Source: an uncultured Planctomycetaceae bacterium (GTDB lineage Bacteria; Planctomycetota; Planctomycetia; Pirellulales; Pirellulaceae). From it: a DNA stretch of 7,809 nucleotides. Every line of letters begins with the position of its first letter. Positions within the stretch are counted from its first letter, which is position 1. The DNA lies in NCBI GenBank assembly GCA_937967755.1, contig CALBTA010000004.1, positions 1 through 7,809 on the forward strand, read 5' to 3'. Below are positions 1 through 5,784 of this stretch, piece by piece. The position numbers were made by a program, and so were the translations under genes. The notes under the pieces were generated by a model. It worked only from the letters and a program-made list of their open reading frames with translations, did not search any database and was not told where the DNA came from.

Positions 1-636
1 CACGAAAAGGTCGTCGGCATGGCGATCGGCACACGGCCTGACTGCGTGCCTAACGATGTGCTTGATTTGCTGGAAGAGTTGGCCGGCAGGACGTTCCTTT
101 CCGTTGAGTACGGCATGCAAACGATTCACGACCGCTCGCTCGACTGGATGAATCGCGGGCATCACCACGATGCGATGCTCGATGCGATGGAGCGCAGCCG
201 GGGCCGCGGCTTCGAGATTTGCGCCCACGCCATTTTGGGCCTGCCGGGCGAGAGCCGCGACGACATGCTGGCGACGGCGCGGGAAATCGCACGGCTGGGA
301 ATCGATTCGGTAAAAATCCACAACCTCTACGCCGTGCAAAACACCGAGCTTGCCGAACAGGTAAAGCGCGGCGAGGTCAAACTGATCGAGCGTGATGAGT
401 ACGTGTCAACGCTCGTCGATTTCCTGGAACTGCTACCGCCGACCATGCTGGTCGAACGCATCAGCGGCGACGCCCCGCCCGACTACTTCATCGGCCCCGC
501 CTGGTGCCAAGACAAGTCGGCAATCCTCATCGCAATTCGCGAAGAGTTCGGGCGGCGTGATACTTGGCAGGGCAAACGGTTCGTCGCGGCTGAAGATTCA
601 ATCGCCGGAGGCGGCTCTGTCAGCGGCGTCCACTGA
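1..636 (+). CDS. Radical SAM protein, YhcC/YtqA (TIGR01212) family, C-terminal part
   Basis: The reading frame is open from the left edge, so this is a 5'-truncated gene; 211 residues are present. The segment matches from memory the C-terminal two thirds of E. coli YhcC and B. subtilis YtqA. It has GTRPDC at residues 10-15, VEYGMQT in the region where YhcC has LELGLQT, a NRGH motif, HAILGLPGE, KIHNLYAV, and an ERISGD...GPAWCQDK block near the end. About 110 residues, including the CxxxCxxC cysteines that bind the 4Fe-4S cluster, must lie outside the window. The family cleaves S-adenosylmethionine to start radical chemistry, but its substrate is not established to my knowledge. The conserved core ends near DTWQGKRF. 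The last 17 or so residues (Gly/Ser/Ala-rich) look like a non-conserved tail, and its codons overlap the convergent hydrolase gene. The met codon at 19 is internal, not the start. Family assignment is firm; precise role is unknown. Confidence 0.93.
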   Translation, partial: HEKVVGMAIGTRPDCVPNDVLDLLEELAGRTFLSVEYGMQTIHDRSLDWMNRGHHHDAMLDAMERSRGRGFEICAHAILGLPGESRDDMLATAREIARLGIDSVKIHNLYAVQNTELAEQVKRGEVKLIERDEYVSTLVDFLELLPPTMLVERISGDAPPDYFIGPAWCQDKSAILIAIREEFGRRDTWQGKRFVAAEDSIAGGGSVSGVH

Positions 637-1488
637 GAGCAGGAACTCCCGAACGCGCCGATAGTACCCGTCCGGCTGGGGCGAGTGGTGACCGCCGCCT
701 GCGACTGAAATGAATTGCTTTTTCCTGCCGGGAGCCAATGCGAAGAGGCGCTGCGCTTGCCCGTAGGGAACGATCCTATCTGCAGTTCCATGGCTTTGCA
801 GTAAAGGCCCGAGATAGTTGGCAACCGCACTCTGTGAGTCGAACCGGTTACGCATGAACCACCGCGTCGGCAAGAACGGATAGCAAGCGCCTGCGGCATC
901 GGGCAGCGATGTGAAAGTGCGTTCCAGCACGAGCGCACGGGGTTGTGTGTCAGCCGCCAATTGCACGGCAATGCCCCCACCCAACGATCGCCCCATCAGC
1001 ACGACTTCGTTGCGATGAATCGCCTCTTTCTTGGCGAGCCAATCGCGCGCAGCACAGGCATCCATCAGCAGGCCCGCTTCACTCGGTCGCCCTTCGCTTT
1101 TCCCGTACCCACGATAGTCAATCGCCAACACGCTCACGCCGGTCGAGTGGTGCAGGTTCCACAGTTGCGCGTACCAGTCGGTGACGTTGCCGTCGTTACC
1201 GTGCAGAAACAGCACCGTGGCAATCAGATCTTCATGTGGTAAGTACCAACCGTGAATGCGTGTGCCATCGGCCGAGTTTAGAAACAAGTCCTCAATGGCG
1301 AGCGGACCGGTCGCCCAATTGCCGCCCGGATACTTCACTGGCCAGAAGACGAGATGATCTTCCAATGCGACCGCGAGAATCAACACGATTCCATAGGCGA
1401 GGGCAAGTGCGCGAGCAACCGAAGCCGCCTGATTCAGCCGGACAAGAACATCAGAGCGTAGCTTTTTTGAACGTGAGAGAACTGCCAT
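598..1488 (-). CDS. Membrane-anchored alpha/beta hydrolase (Bem46/ABHD13-like)
   Basis: This 296-residue protein has one hydrophobic segment at about residues 23-42 (ALALAYGIVLILAVAL), giving an N-terminal membrane anchor with the catalytic domain probably outside the cytoplasm. The hydrolase fold then runs to the end: the oxyanion-hole strand FLHGNDG (94-100), IDYRGYGKS (123-131), the nucleophile elbow GRSLGG with Ser168, the acid Asp237 in HGTADRIVP, and the base His267 in GGGHHS. This order and spacing fit the Bem46/ABHD13/YfhR group of serine hydrolases, whose natural substrates are mostly unknown; an esterase or thioesterase-like activity is only inferred. The start is the ATG at 1486-1488; no clear Shine-Dalgarno sequence precedes it. 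The gene follows hflX on the same strand after 115 bases, so co-transcription is possible. Its last 12 codons overlap the end of the convergent radical SAM gene. Confidence 0.92.
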   Translation of the reverse strand: MAVLSRSKKLRSDVLVRLNQAASVARALALAYGIVLILAVALEDHLVFWPVKYPGGNWATGPLAIEDLFLNSADGTRIHGWYLPHEDLIATVLFLHGNDGNVTDWYAQLWNLHHSTGVSVLAIDYRGYGKSEGRPSEAGLLMDACAARDWLAKKEAIHRNEVVLMGRSLGGGIAVQLAADTQPRALVLERTFTSLPDAAGACYPFLPTRWFMRNRFDSQSAVANYLGPLLQSHGTADRIVPYGQAQRLFALAPGRKKQFISVAGGGHHSPQPDGYYRRVREFLLSVDAADRAASGD

Positions 1489-1603
1489 AGCGCGGTTGGG
1501 GCATCATCGAGGCCGGGTTGCAACTTCTATGCAACTCTACCTCACAACACGACCGCAGCGTGCGGTTCAGGCTTGATGAAGTCCCGACAGCCCAGGAAAA
1601 CGG
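1489..1603. other. hflX-hydrolase intergenic gap with two small hairpins
   Basis: The 115-base gap downstream of hflX holds two short inverted repeats. The first has 6-bp arms at 1552-1557 and 1561-1566 (ACCGCA/TGCGGT) with a 3-base loop. The second has 6-bp arms at 1517-1522 and 1530-1535 (GTTGCA/TGCAAC), extended by GAGG/CCTC at 1509-1512 and 1540-1543 across a symmetric 4/4 internal loop. Neither is followed by a T-run on the minus strand, so neither is a classic intrinsic terminator. They could still slow transcription or shape the leader of the hydrolase mRNA. Arms this short can arise by chance. No promoter stands out for the hydrolase. Confidence 0.3.
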
Positions 1604-2974
1604 CTACGCAACGTCGCTGACCGGCGAGTCGACCTCTGCCTTCGCCTTGCCGTTGATCGAATGCGGGGCGATGATTACGTCGGCGTCTTCGATTTTGCCG
1701 AGGTATTCTTGCGGCATGCGGCAGTGGATCGTTACCCGCTCGTCGTGGTAGCGCTTCGACAGCACCTCTCCGTGCCGGGCGAGGTAAGCCATCAATCGCC
1801 CGTTGGACACGTCCATCTCGACATCGACTTCGCGGAATGAGCGGCTCAGTTCATCGCTGACCGCCGCGGCCAAACGGTCTAAACCTTCGCCGCTTTTCGC
1901 GCTCAGCGGAACAGCGTTGGGGTAACGACGCAGGATGGCATCCACCCGGGCGGGGTGATCGAGGGCGTCGATCTTGTTGACGACCAGCAGCGTATCCTTC
2001 TCTTCGATGCCGATCTCTTCCAGCACGTGATAGACGGCGGTGATCTGATCGAAGACCGCTTCGTTCGAGGCGTCTGCGCCGTGCAACAGCAAGTCGGCCT
2101 GCCGGGCTTCTTCCAGCGTAGCTTTGAAACTGGCGATCAACCTGTGCGGCAGATCGCGAATGAAACCAACCGTGTCGCTGAGCAGCACCGGCCCCCACTT
2201 CGGAAGATGCCAACGCCGGGTGCGGGTATCAAGCGTGGCGAACAGGGCGTCTTCGGCTTTCACGTCGGCCTCGGTCAACACGTTCATCAGCGTGCTTTTG
2301 CCGGCGTTGGTGTAACCGACCAGCGAGATCGTTCGCACATCACGGCGGGCGGCCACTTCGCGCTGCTTGCGGCGTTCGATCTTCTGTAGGTTCTGCTTCA
2401 AATCGCGAATTCGCTTCTCGACCAACCGGCGGTCTTCTTCCAACTGCTTTTCACCTGGCCCGCGCATGCCGACGCCATGCTTGATTCGCGAAAGGTGGGT
2501 CCACATCCGCTTCAAACGAGGCAGCGAGTACTCCAGTTGGGCAAGCTCGACCGCCAGGCGGGCTTCGTTGGTCTGGGCGTGGGTCGCGAAGATGTCAAGA
2601 ATCAACTCGGTTCGGTCGAGCACCTTGACGTTCATTGTCTTTTCCAGGTTGCGGACCTGCCCTGGCGAAAGATCGTTATCGAAGATAACCACATCGGCGT
2701 CCAACTTCTCGACCAGCGCAGTTAGCTCTTCCAACTTGCCGCGGCCGAGGTACGTGCCGGGGTCGGGCTTCTCGCGCCGCTGCGTCATCCGTCCGACGAC
2801 ACGTGTACCCGCCGTCTCGGCAAGCCCTTCCAACTCATCGAGCGGATCACTGAGATATTCGTATTCCGGAAGCACCACGCTGACGATCACGGCCGATTCA
2901 CTGGCCACGCTTTGCTTGCGGTCAAGTTCGATCACGTTGAGGTGGTTCCTCCGAGGGATGCTGTTTGTATGCAT
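1604..2974 (-). CDS. hflX: HflX, ribosome-associated GTPase
   Basis: This 456-residue protein is a complete HflX. The N-terminal HflX domain shows YLGRGKLEEL (75-84), DNDLSPGQVRNLE (99-111) and the signature RGPGEKQLEEDRR (171-183). A charged helical linker follows at about 184-212. The G domain carries G1 GYTNAGKST (220-228), G2 TLDTRTRR (247-254), G3 DTVGF (267-271), G4 NKID (333-336) and G5 SAKSG (358-362). HflX binds the 50S subunit and splits stalled or idle 70S ribosomes using GTP, mainly under stress; it acts in the cytoplasm. The strand after G3 reads LLLHGADASN where many HflX proteins have HVxDAS, a mild variant. The start is uncertain. The ATG at 2974 lacks a Shine-Dalgarno sequence, whereas an in-frame GTG at 2935 (codon 14) has GGAGGA 11 bases upstream. 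The first conserved residues come only at about residue 28, so either start preserves the domain. The hydrolase gene lies downstream on the same strand. Confidence 0.97.
   Translation of the reverse strand: MHTNSIPRRNHLNVIELDRKQSVASESAVIVSVVLPEYEYLSDPLDELEGLAETAGTRVVGRMTQRREKPDPGTYLGRGKLEELTALVEKLDADVVIFDNDLSPGQVRNLEKTMNVKVLDRTELILDIFATHAQTNEARLAVELAQLEYSLPRLKRMWTHLSRIKHGVGMRGPGEKQLEEDRRLVEKRIRDLKQNLQKIERRKQREVAARRDVRTISLVGYTNAGKSTLMNVLTEADVKAEDALFATLDTRTRRWHLPKWGPVLLSDTVGFIRDLPHRLIASFKATLEEARQADLLLHGADASNEAVFDQITAVYHVLEEIGIEEKDTLLVVNKIDALDHPARVDAILRRYPNAVPLSAKSGEGLDRLAAAVSDELSRSFREVDVEMDVSNGRLMAYLARHGEVLSKRYHDERVTIHCRMPQEYLGKIEDADVIIAPHSINGKAKAEVDSPVSDVA
2947..2952 (-). promoter_or_regulatory. 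Shine-Dalgarno-like site for an alternative hflX start
   Basis: On the minus strand GGAGGA occupies 2952 down to 2947, 11 bases before an in-frame GTG at 2935-2933. The spacing is at the long end of the usable range. It is nevertheless the only strong ribosome binding site near the start of hflX, and it lies inside the reading frame of the longer form that begins at 2974. It therefore argues for a 443-residue product starting at the GTG. Confidence 0.4.
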
Positions 2975-2997
2975 GACAATTCTACGTCACAGAATTC

Positions 2998-3005
2998 ATT
3001 ATAAT
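2998..3005. promoter_or_regulatory. Symmetric -10 box (ATTATAAT) upstream of hflX
   Basis: The 8-base palindrome ATTATAAT gives a perfect TATAAT on both strands: 3003-2998 on the minus strand, reading toward hflX, and 3000-3005 on the plus strand. For hflX the predicted transcription start is near 2991, about 17 bases before the ATG at 2974 or about 56 bases before the GTG at 2935. The -35 match at 17-bp spacing (TTCGCG, 3026-3021) is weak, with 3 of 6 bases. On the plus strand ATGACA (2973-2978) resembles a -35 box but sits 21 bp away, which is too far. I favour use for hflX only. Confidence 0.4.
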
Positions 3006-3117
3006 CGAGGTTCGCAAGCCCGCGAAGTACTTTGTTTCGCTCAATTCTGCTATGCATTGCGAAGCCGCGACCGGCGTTTGGATTGGACACTTGAATTCGG
3101 GTCAGGTTCGCGTTCTT

Positions 3118-3189
3118 CGTAGCGGGGGCTTCCAGCCACCGGGGAAAGAAAACTAGGAATCCATGCGGTGGCTAGAAGCCCCCGCTACG
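3118..3189. repeat. Imperfect inverted repeat, 24-bp arms
   Basis: The left arm 3118-3141 and right arm 3166-3189 are reverse complements with one mismatch in 24 bases; the centre is a 24-base AG-rich spacer. The arms contain GCGGGGGCTTC and its complement. No short direct duplication flanks the element, and it encodes nothing. It sits 7 bases upstream of the -35 box of the isomerase gene, so it is not part of that gene's leader. It may insulate the two divergent genes, act as a terminator-like structure for read-through, or be a copy of a dispersed palindromic repeat. Its sequence resembles repeats I associate with planctomycete genomes, but copy number cannot be judged from this window. Confidence 0.8.
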
Positions 3190-3196
3190 GAGCGAA

Positions 3197-3225
3197 TTGT
3201 TTCGCGAGCAGTACGTGCTTATACT
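3197..3225 (+). promoter_or_regulatory. Sigma70-like promoter for the isomerase gene
   Basis: TTGTTT (3197-3202, 3 of 6 consensus bases including TTG) is followed after exactly 17 bases by TATACT (3220-3225, 5 of 6). Transcription would start near 3232, giving a leader of about 34 bases with a well-placed ribosome binding site. It is the best promoter candidate I could find in the window. Confidence 0.55.
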
Positions 3226-3252
3226 CATCCCAAACCAACCCCCAACCACCAA

Positions 3253-3257
3253 AAGGA
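3253..3257 (+). promoter_or_regulatory. Ribosome binding site fixing the isomerase start
   Basis: AAGGA lies 8 bases before the ATG at 3266. It supports starting translation there, directly in front of the Tat signal. The same frame is also open from a TTG at 3197, but that codon overlaps the promoter -35 box and would add 23 residues before the twin arginines. Confidence 0.6.
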
Positions 3258-3265
3258 AAATCAAG

Positions 3266-4159
3266 ATGCAACGCCGCGAATTCCTCGCCACGACCGCCGC
3301 CGCTTCAGCCGCGATGACGTTTCCTTGCGTCGCACTCGCCGATGACAAGAAGCCGCTATTCAAAATCTCGCTCGCCGAGTATTCGCTGCACCGGATGATC
3401 GGTAAGAAGGAACTGCTGCCGGAGAACCTTGGCCCGTTTGCGATGAAAGAGTTCGGCATCGATGGACTCGATCGCTGGAACCGGCCGATCTTCAGCAAGG
3501 CGACCGACGAGAAGTTCCTGGCCCAAATCAAAAAGGCCGACGACGATGCCGGCGTGAAGAACCAACTGATCATGATCGACGGCGAAGGCAACCTGGGCGA
3601 CCCTGATGATGCGAAGCGGAAGCAGGCGGTCGAAAATCACCACAAGTGGGTCGCTGCCGCCAAGGCGATTGGGTGCCATTCAATTCGCGTCAACGCCCGC
3701 AGTAACGACAAGCTGGAACACGACGAGCAACTGAAACTGGCCGCCGACGGGCTTCGCCAACTCAGCGAGTACGGGGCCAAGCACGAGTGCAACATCATTG
3801 TCGAAAACCACGGCGGGCTGTCCTCCAACGGGGCGTGGCTGGCCGGCGTGATGAAGGCCGTCGACCTGCCCAACTGCGGAACGCTGCCCGACTTCGGCAA
3901 CTTCCACGGCTACGACCGTTACAAGGGGGTCGAAGAAACGATGCCGTGGGCCAAGAGCGTTAGTGCGAAAAGCCACGAGTTCGACGCCGAAGGGAACGAA
4001 ACCCGCACCGACTACATGAAGATGATGAAGATCGTCGTCGACGCCGGATACGACGGCTACGTCGGCATCGAATGGGAAGGGGGCAAGATCAACGAAGTCG
4101 AAGGCATCAAGAAGACCCAGGCGTTGTTGAAACGCGTGCGGGAAGCGTTAAGTGCGTAA
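3266..4159 (+). CDS. Tat-exported sugar phosphate isomerase/epimerase-like protein (xylose isomerase-like TIM barrel)
   Basis: The protein has 297 residues. The N-terminus is a twin-arginine signal: QRREFLA at 2-8, a hydrophobic Ala-rich stretch, and a likely signal peptidase site after ALA (residue 25). The mature part fits the xylose-isomerase-like TIM barrel (AP endonuclease family 2 fold). The expected metal-binding residues are all present on successive strands: Glu180 in IIVENHGG, Asp209 in LPDFGNFHG, His237 in AKSHEFD and Glu269 in GIEWEG. Earlier landmarks are ISLAEYSLHR (34-43) and GCHSIRVNARS (136-146). Related enzymes isomerise or epimerise sugars and hydroxypyruvate; planctomycetes hold many exported paralogues whose substrates are unknown, so no specific reaction is assigned. 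Export after folding fits a metal-loaded enzyme. It has its own promoter and ribosome binding site and stands alone: hflX is divergent and the LamG gene convergent. Confidence 0.93.
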   Translation: MQRREFLATTAAASAAMTFPCVALADDKKPLFKISLAEYSLHRMIGKKELLPENLGPFAMKEFGIDGLDRWNRPIFSKATDEKFLAQIKKADDDAGVKNQLIMIDGEGNLGDPDDAKRKQAVENHHKWVAAAKAIGCHSIRVNARSNDKLEHDEQLKLAADGLRQLSEYGAKHECNIIVENHGGLSSNGAWLAGVMKAVDLPNCGTLPDFGNFHGYDRYKGVEETMPWAKSVSAKSHEFDAEGNETRTDYMKMMKIVVDAGYDGYVGIEWEGGKINEVEGIKKTQALLKRVREALSA

Positions 4160-4175
4160 CGAAATGCGCAGCACT

Positions 4176-4200
4176 CGCTCCCACGCTCTGCGTGGGAGCG
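4176..4200. repeat. Perfect hairpin A, 11-bp stem with 3-base loop
   Basis: Arms 4176-4186 (CGCTCCCACGC) and 4190-4200 (GCGTGGGAGCG) are exact reverse complements around the loop TCT. The hairpin begins 17 bases after the isomerase stop codon. No T-run follows on the plus strand, so it is not a standard intrinsic terminator. It closely resembles a palindrome of the CGTTCCCACGC...GCGTGGGAACG type that I recall as widely dispersed in bacterial genomes. Confidence 0.9.
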
Positions 4201-4211
4201 AACTTCCAGCC

Positions 4212-4257
4212 GCTCCGCGGCCATTGAATGGCGATCAAGCATCAATCGACGCGGAGC
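4212..4257. repeat. Nested inverted repeats between hairpins A and B
   Basis: GCTCCGCG (4212-4219) pairs perfectly with CGCGGAGC (4250-4257). Between these arms lies a 13-base hairpin-like palindrome GCCATT-G-AATGGC (4220-4232). These structures sit inside the pair of outer hairpins, so the whole of 4176-4294 is built of nested symmetry and looks like one composite element rather than chance repeats. Confidence 0.6.
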
Positions 4258-4269
4258 ATCGCAAGATGG

Positions 4270-4294
4270 CGTTCCCACGCAGAGCGTGGGAACG
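4270..4294. repeat. Perfect hairpin B, 11-bp stem with 3-base loop
   Basis: Arms 4270-4280 (CGTTCCCACGC) and 4284-4294 (GCGTGGGAACG) are exact reverse complements around the loop AGA. The loop is the complement of hairpin A's loop, and the element equals the reverse complement of hairpin A apart from one changed base pair in the stem. A and B are thus an inverted pair of one repeat, as in BIME-like REP doublets. It ends 8 bases before the stop codon of the LamG gene on the other strand. Confidence 0.9.
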
Positions 4295-4302
4295 AGAGGA
4301 CG

Positions 4303-5784
4303 TTACGGGCAAAACGGCTCGATCAACAGCGGGCAATAGATGGCCGGCTGCGGGGCTGGGCAGAAATCTATTGGGGCGCTGTAGATCGGCATTTCGCAAA
4401 TCGGGGCGGCTTGCCAAAGTTGTTCAACCGGCGGGCAGATGATTGACTCGCTGACGGTTGAATGTGCATGACTTGCCCAATGATGCTCGACGACGCCATG
4501 TTCGATCACGCCATGTTCGACAAAGCTATGCCCGACAACGTGCTGCACAACACCAACATCGCGGCAGATCGGGCCAACGTGATGATGATCGGATGACCAA
4601 ATCACGGGGCCGGGTTCGCCTTCGCCGATGATTACCGTCTCAGGCATCAACATCGTCGTGCCTTCATCGATAGGCATCGGATCCGCCGGACGAACAACAT
4701 CCGAAGGGCTGGGAATGTTGTCCGAAGGGCTGGGCTGCTCGTCAATCACGTCCGCCGCGCGGTTGCCAGAGCCTTCATCGGGTGCGGGCGGAACATCATC
4801 TTCGTCGTCGCTTGTCTGGTTGGCTTTCGCGACCGATTCATCAGCAACGCCGGTAGCGGGTGGTTCCACTTCAGTCGGTTCCGTTTCGTCAGGTTTAGCG
4901 GGCATCGGTTCGCCCTTGTTGTTATCGGTATCGCTGGCGGCTTCGGCCGGTTCGTCGACGGGCAGATCATCGGGAATTTGCACCACGGGCGGCTTGGGCT
5001 GCGCGTCGCGCGCGTCGGCAAGCTGCGCCTCTTCCGTTTCCCGGGCGGCGTAAATCGCTTGAATGGAATGACGCCCTAATGCCCCTTCGAACACCGCCAC
5101 GTTCTTGATGTTGCCGTCAAACGGGCGGCTGCCGGGGCCGCTGGGGTTGTCTCCAATCCAAACGTGGGCATGGGCGTTGGTGTCGATGCGGCCGCGCTTC
5201 TTCATCCGCGCGACGATCTCTCCGTTCTGAAAGATGGTCATCGCCCGGCCGTCGTAAGTGGCCGCGACGAACACCCACTCGCCCGCTTTCAACTCTTGCT
5301 TGTCAGAAATCAGTTCGCTAGTGTTTCCGCCGGCTTTCAGGCGAAACCGGAGCCGCATCTTGTCGTCCTTCTTAATCGTGCTGAGCATCCAGTAGTGCGT
5401 CTTCGTTTCCGTTCCGGTGGTCTTGGAAATGATTCGCGCATCGGCCGTATCGAAATCGTCAGCCCGAAACCACGCCAGGATCGACATCTTGGGAGCGTCG
5501 ATATCGAACGTTCCCACGGCGACGCGGGCTTTGCGGCCGTCGAAATCGGGCGCGCCGTCGAACAGCTCTCCATCGTGCTTCCCAGTCACATCCGCGGCCG
5601 TCTCGTCACCCGCCGATTCGTCTAGCTGCCACCACGCGAGCGGAACATTCTTGGCATACCCGTCTTCGACACTGCTGTCCTTCAAATTTCCCTTCTCTCG
5701 CGCGTCGCACGGCTCGCTCGCCGAAGCGAAGAGCAACGTCAAGAGAAACAACATCGTCGTTCGTATCCAAGGTGAAGTCATCAT
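4303..5784 (-). CDS. Secreted LamG-domain protein with acidic linker and His/Cys-rich C-terminus
   Basis: The protein has 493 residues from the ATG at 5784. A signal peptide covers about 1-23 (hydrophobic core MLFLLTLLFASAS). A LamG/concanavalin-A-like jelly-roll of the LamG_3 type spans about 48-247, with AWWQLDE at 50-56, MSILAWFRADD at 100-110, GEWVFVAATYDG at 168-179, and the closing FDGNIKNVAVFEGALG at 222-237. Such domains bind glycans or proteins. A Pro/Glu/Asp-rich linker follows (about 255-375, with a PSPSD repeat at 351-362). Then comes a His-rich block with 11 His in residues 400-441. The Pro-rich tail has Cys at 407, 450, 463, 475, 484 and 492; four of these are followed by Pro. 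The tail could bind metal or heme or be cross-linked by disulfides in the envelope; none of this is proven. An in-frame GTG at 5823 is the alternative start, but it would put 13 polar residues before the signal. The large neighbouring gene ends 143 bases upstream on the same strand. Confidence 0.88.
   Translation of the reverse strand: MMTSPWIRTTMLFLLTLLFASASEPCDAREKGNLKDSSVEDGYAKNVPLAWWQLDESAGDETAADVTGKHDGELFDGAPDFDGRKARVAVGTFDIDAPKMSILAWFRADDFDTADARIISKTTGTETKTHYWMLSTIKKDDKMRLRFRLKAGGNTSELISDKQELKAGEWVFVAATYDGRAMTIFQNGEIVARMKKRGRIDTNAHAHVWIGDNPSGPGSRPFDGNIKNVAVFEGALGRHSIQAIYAARETEEAQLADARDAQPKPPVVQIPDDLPVDEPAEAASDTDNNKGEPMPAKPDETEPTEVEPPATGVADESVAKANQTSDDEDDVPPAPDEGSGNRAADVIDEQPSPSDNIPSPSDVVRPADPMPIDEGTTMLMPETVIIGEGEPGPVIWSSDHHHVGPICRDVGVVQHVVGHSFVEHGVIEHGVVEHHWASHAHSTVSESIICPPVEQLWQAAPICEMPIYSAPIDFCPAPQPAIYCPLLIEPFCP
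4481..4540. repeat. 15-bp tandem repeat coding for the His-rich block
   Basis: Four degenerate 15-base units start at 4481, 4496, 4511 and 4526, each with a core close to ATGxTCGAxxACG; the two central ones share CCATGTTCGA. Read on the minus strand they encode five-residue units (VVEHH, VIEHG, FVEHG and a degenerate VVGHS). The array shows that the His-rich block grew by in-frame duplication, a pattern that could vary in copy number between strains. Confidence 0.65.

Noticed and set aside
1955..2389. 144-codon open frame on the plus strand opposite hflX
   Set aside because: It is fully antisense to well-conserved hflX motifs, has no ribosome binding site and no recognisable domain; it reflects codon bias of hflX.
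2367..3122. 251-codon plus-strand open frame covering the start of hflX and the intergenic gap
   Set aside because: The Arg/Ser-rich composition without motifs is typical of an antisense shadow; it crosses the hflX promoter region.
3118..3189. Miniature transposon (MITE)
   Set aside because: The arms could be terminal repeats, but the element is only 72 bases, has no target-site duplication, and no related transposase is visible.
3197..3265. Extended N-terminus of the isomerase from a TTG at 3197
   Set aside because: That codon overlaps the predicted promoter, has no ribosome binding site, and would place 23 residues before the Tat signal; the ATG at 3266 has AAGGA at good spacing.
4176..4294. 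Minimal CRISPR array (two similar repeats with a spacer)
   Set aside because: There are only two units, they are inverted rather than direct, each is itself a perfect hairpin, and no cas gene is nearby.
4152..4446. Small open frames across the hairpin region between the isomerase and LamG genes
   Set aside because: Their translations come from the palindromic repeats (for example, SHALRGS- and AWERE-like strings) and are characteristic of false genes called in repeat elements.
5164..5625. 153-codon open frame on the plus strand opposite the LamG domain
   Set aside because: It mirrors the LamG codons, shows no domain of its own, and lacks start signals.
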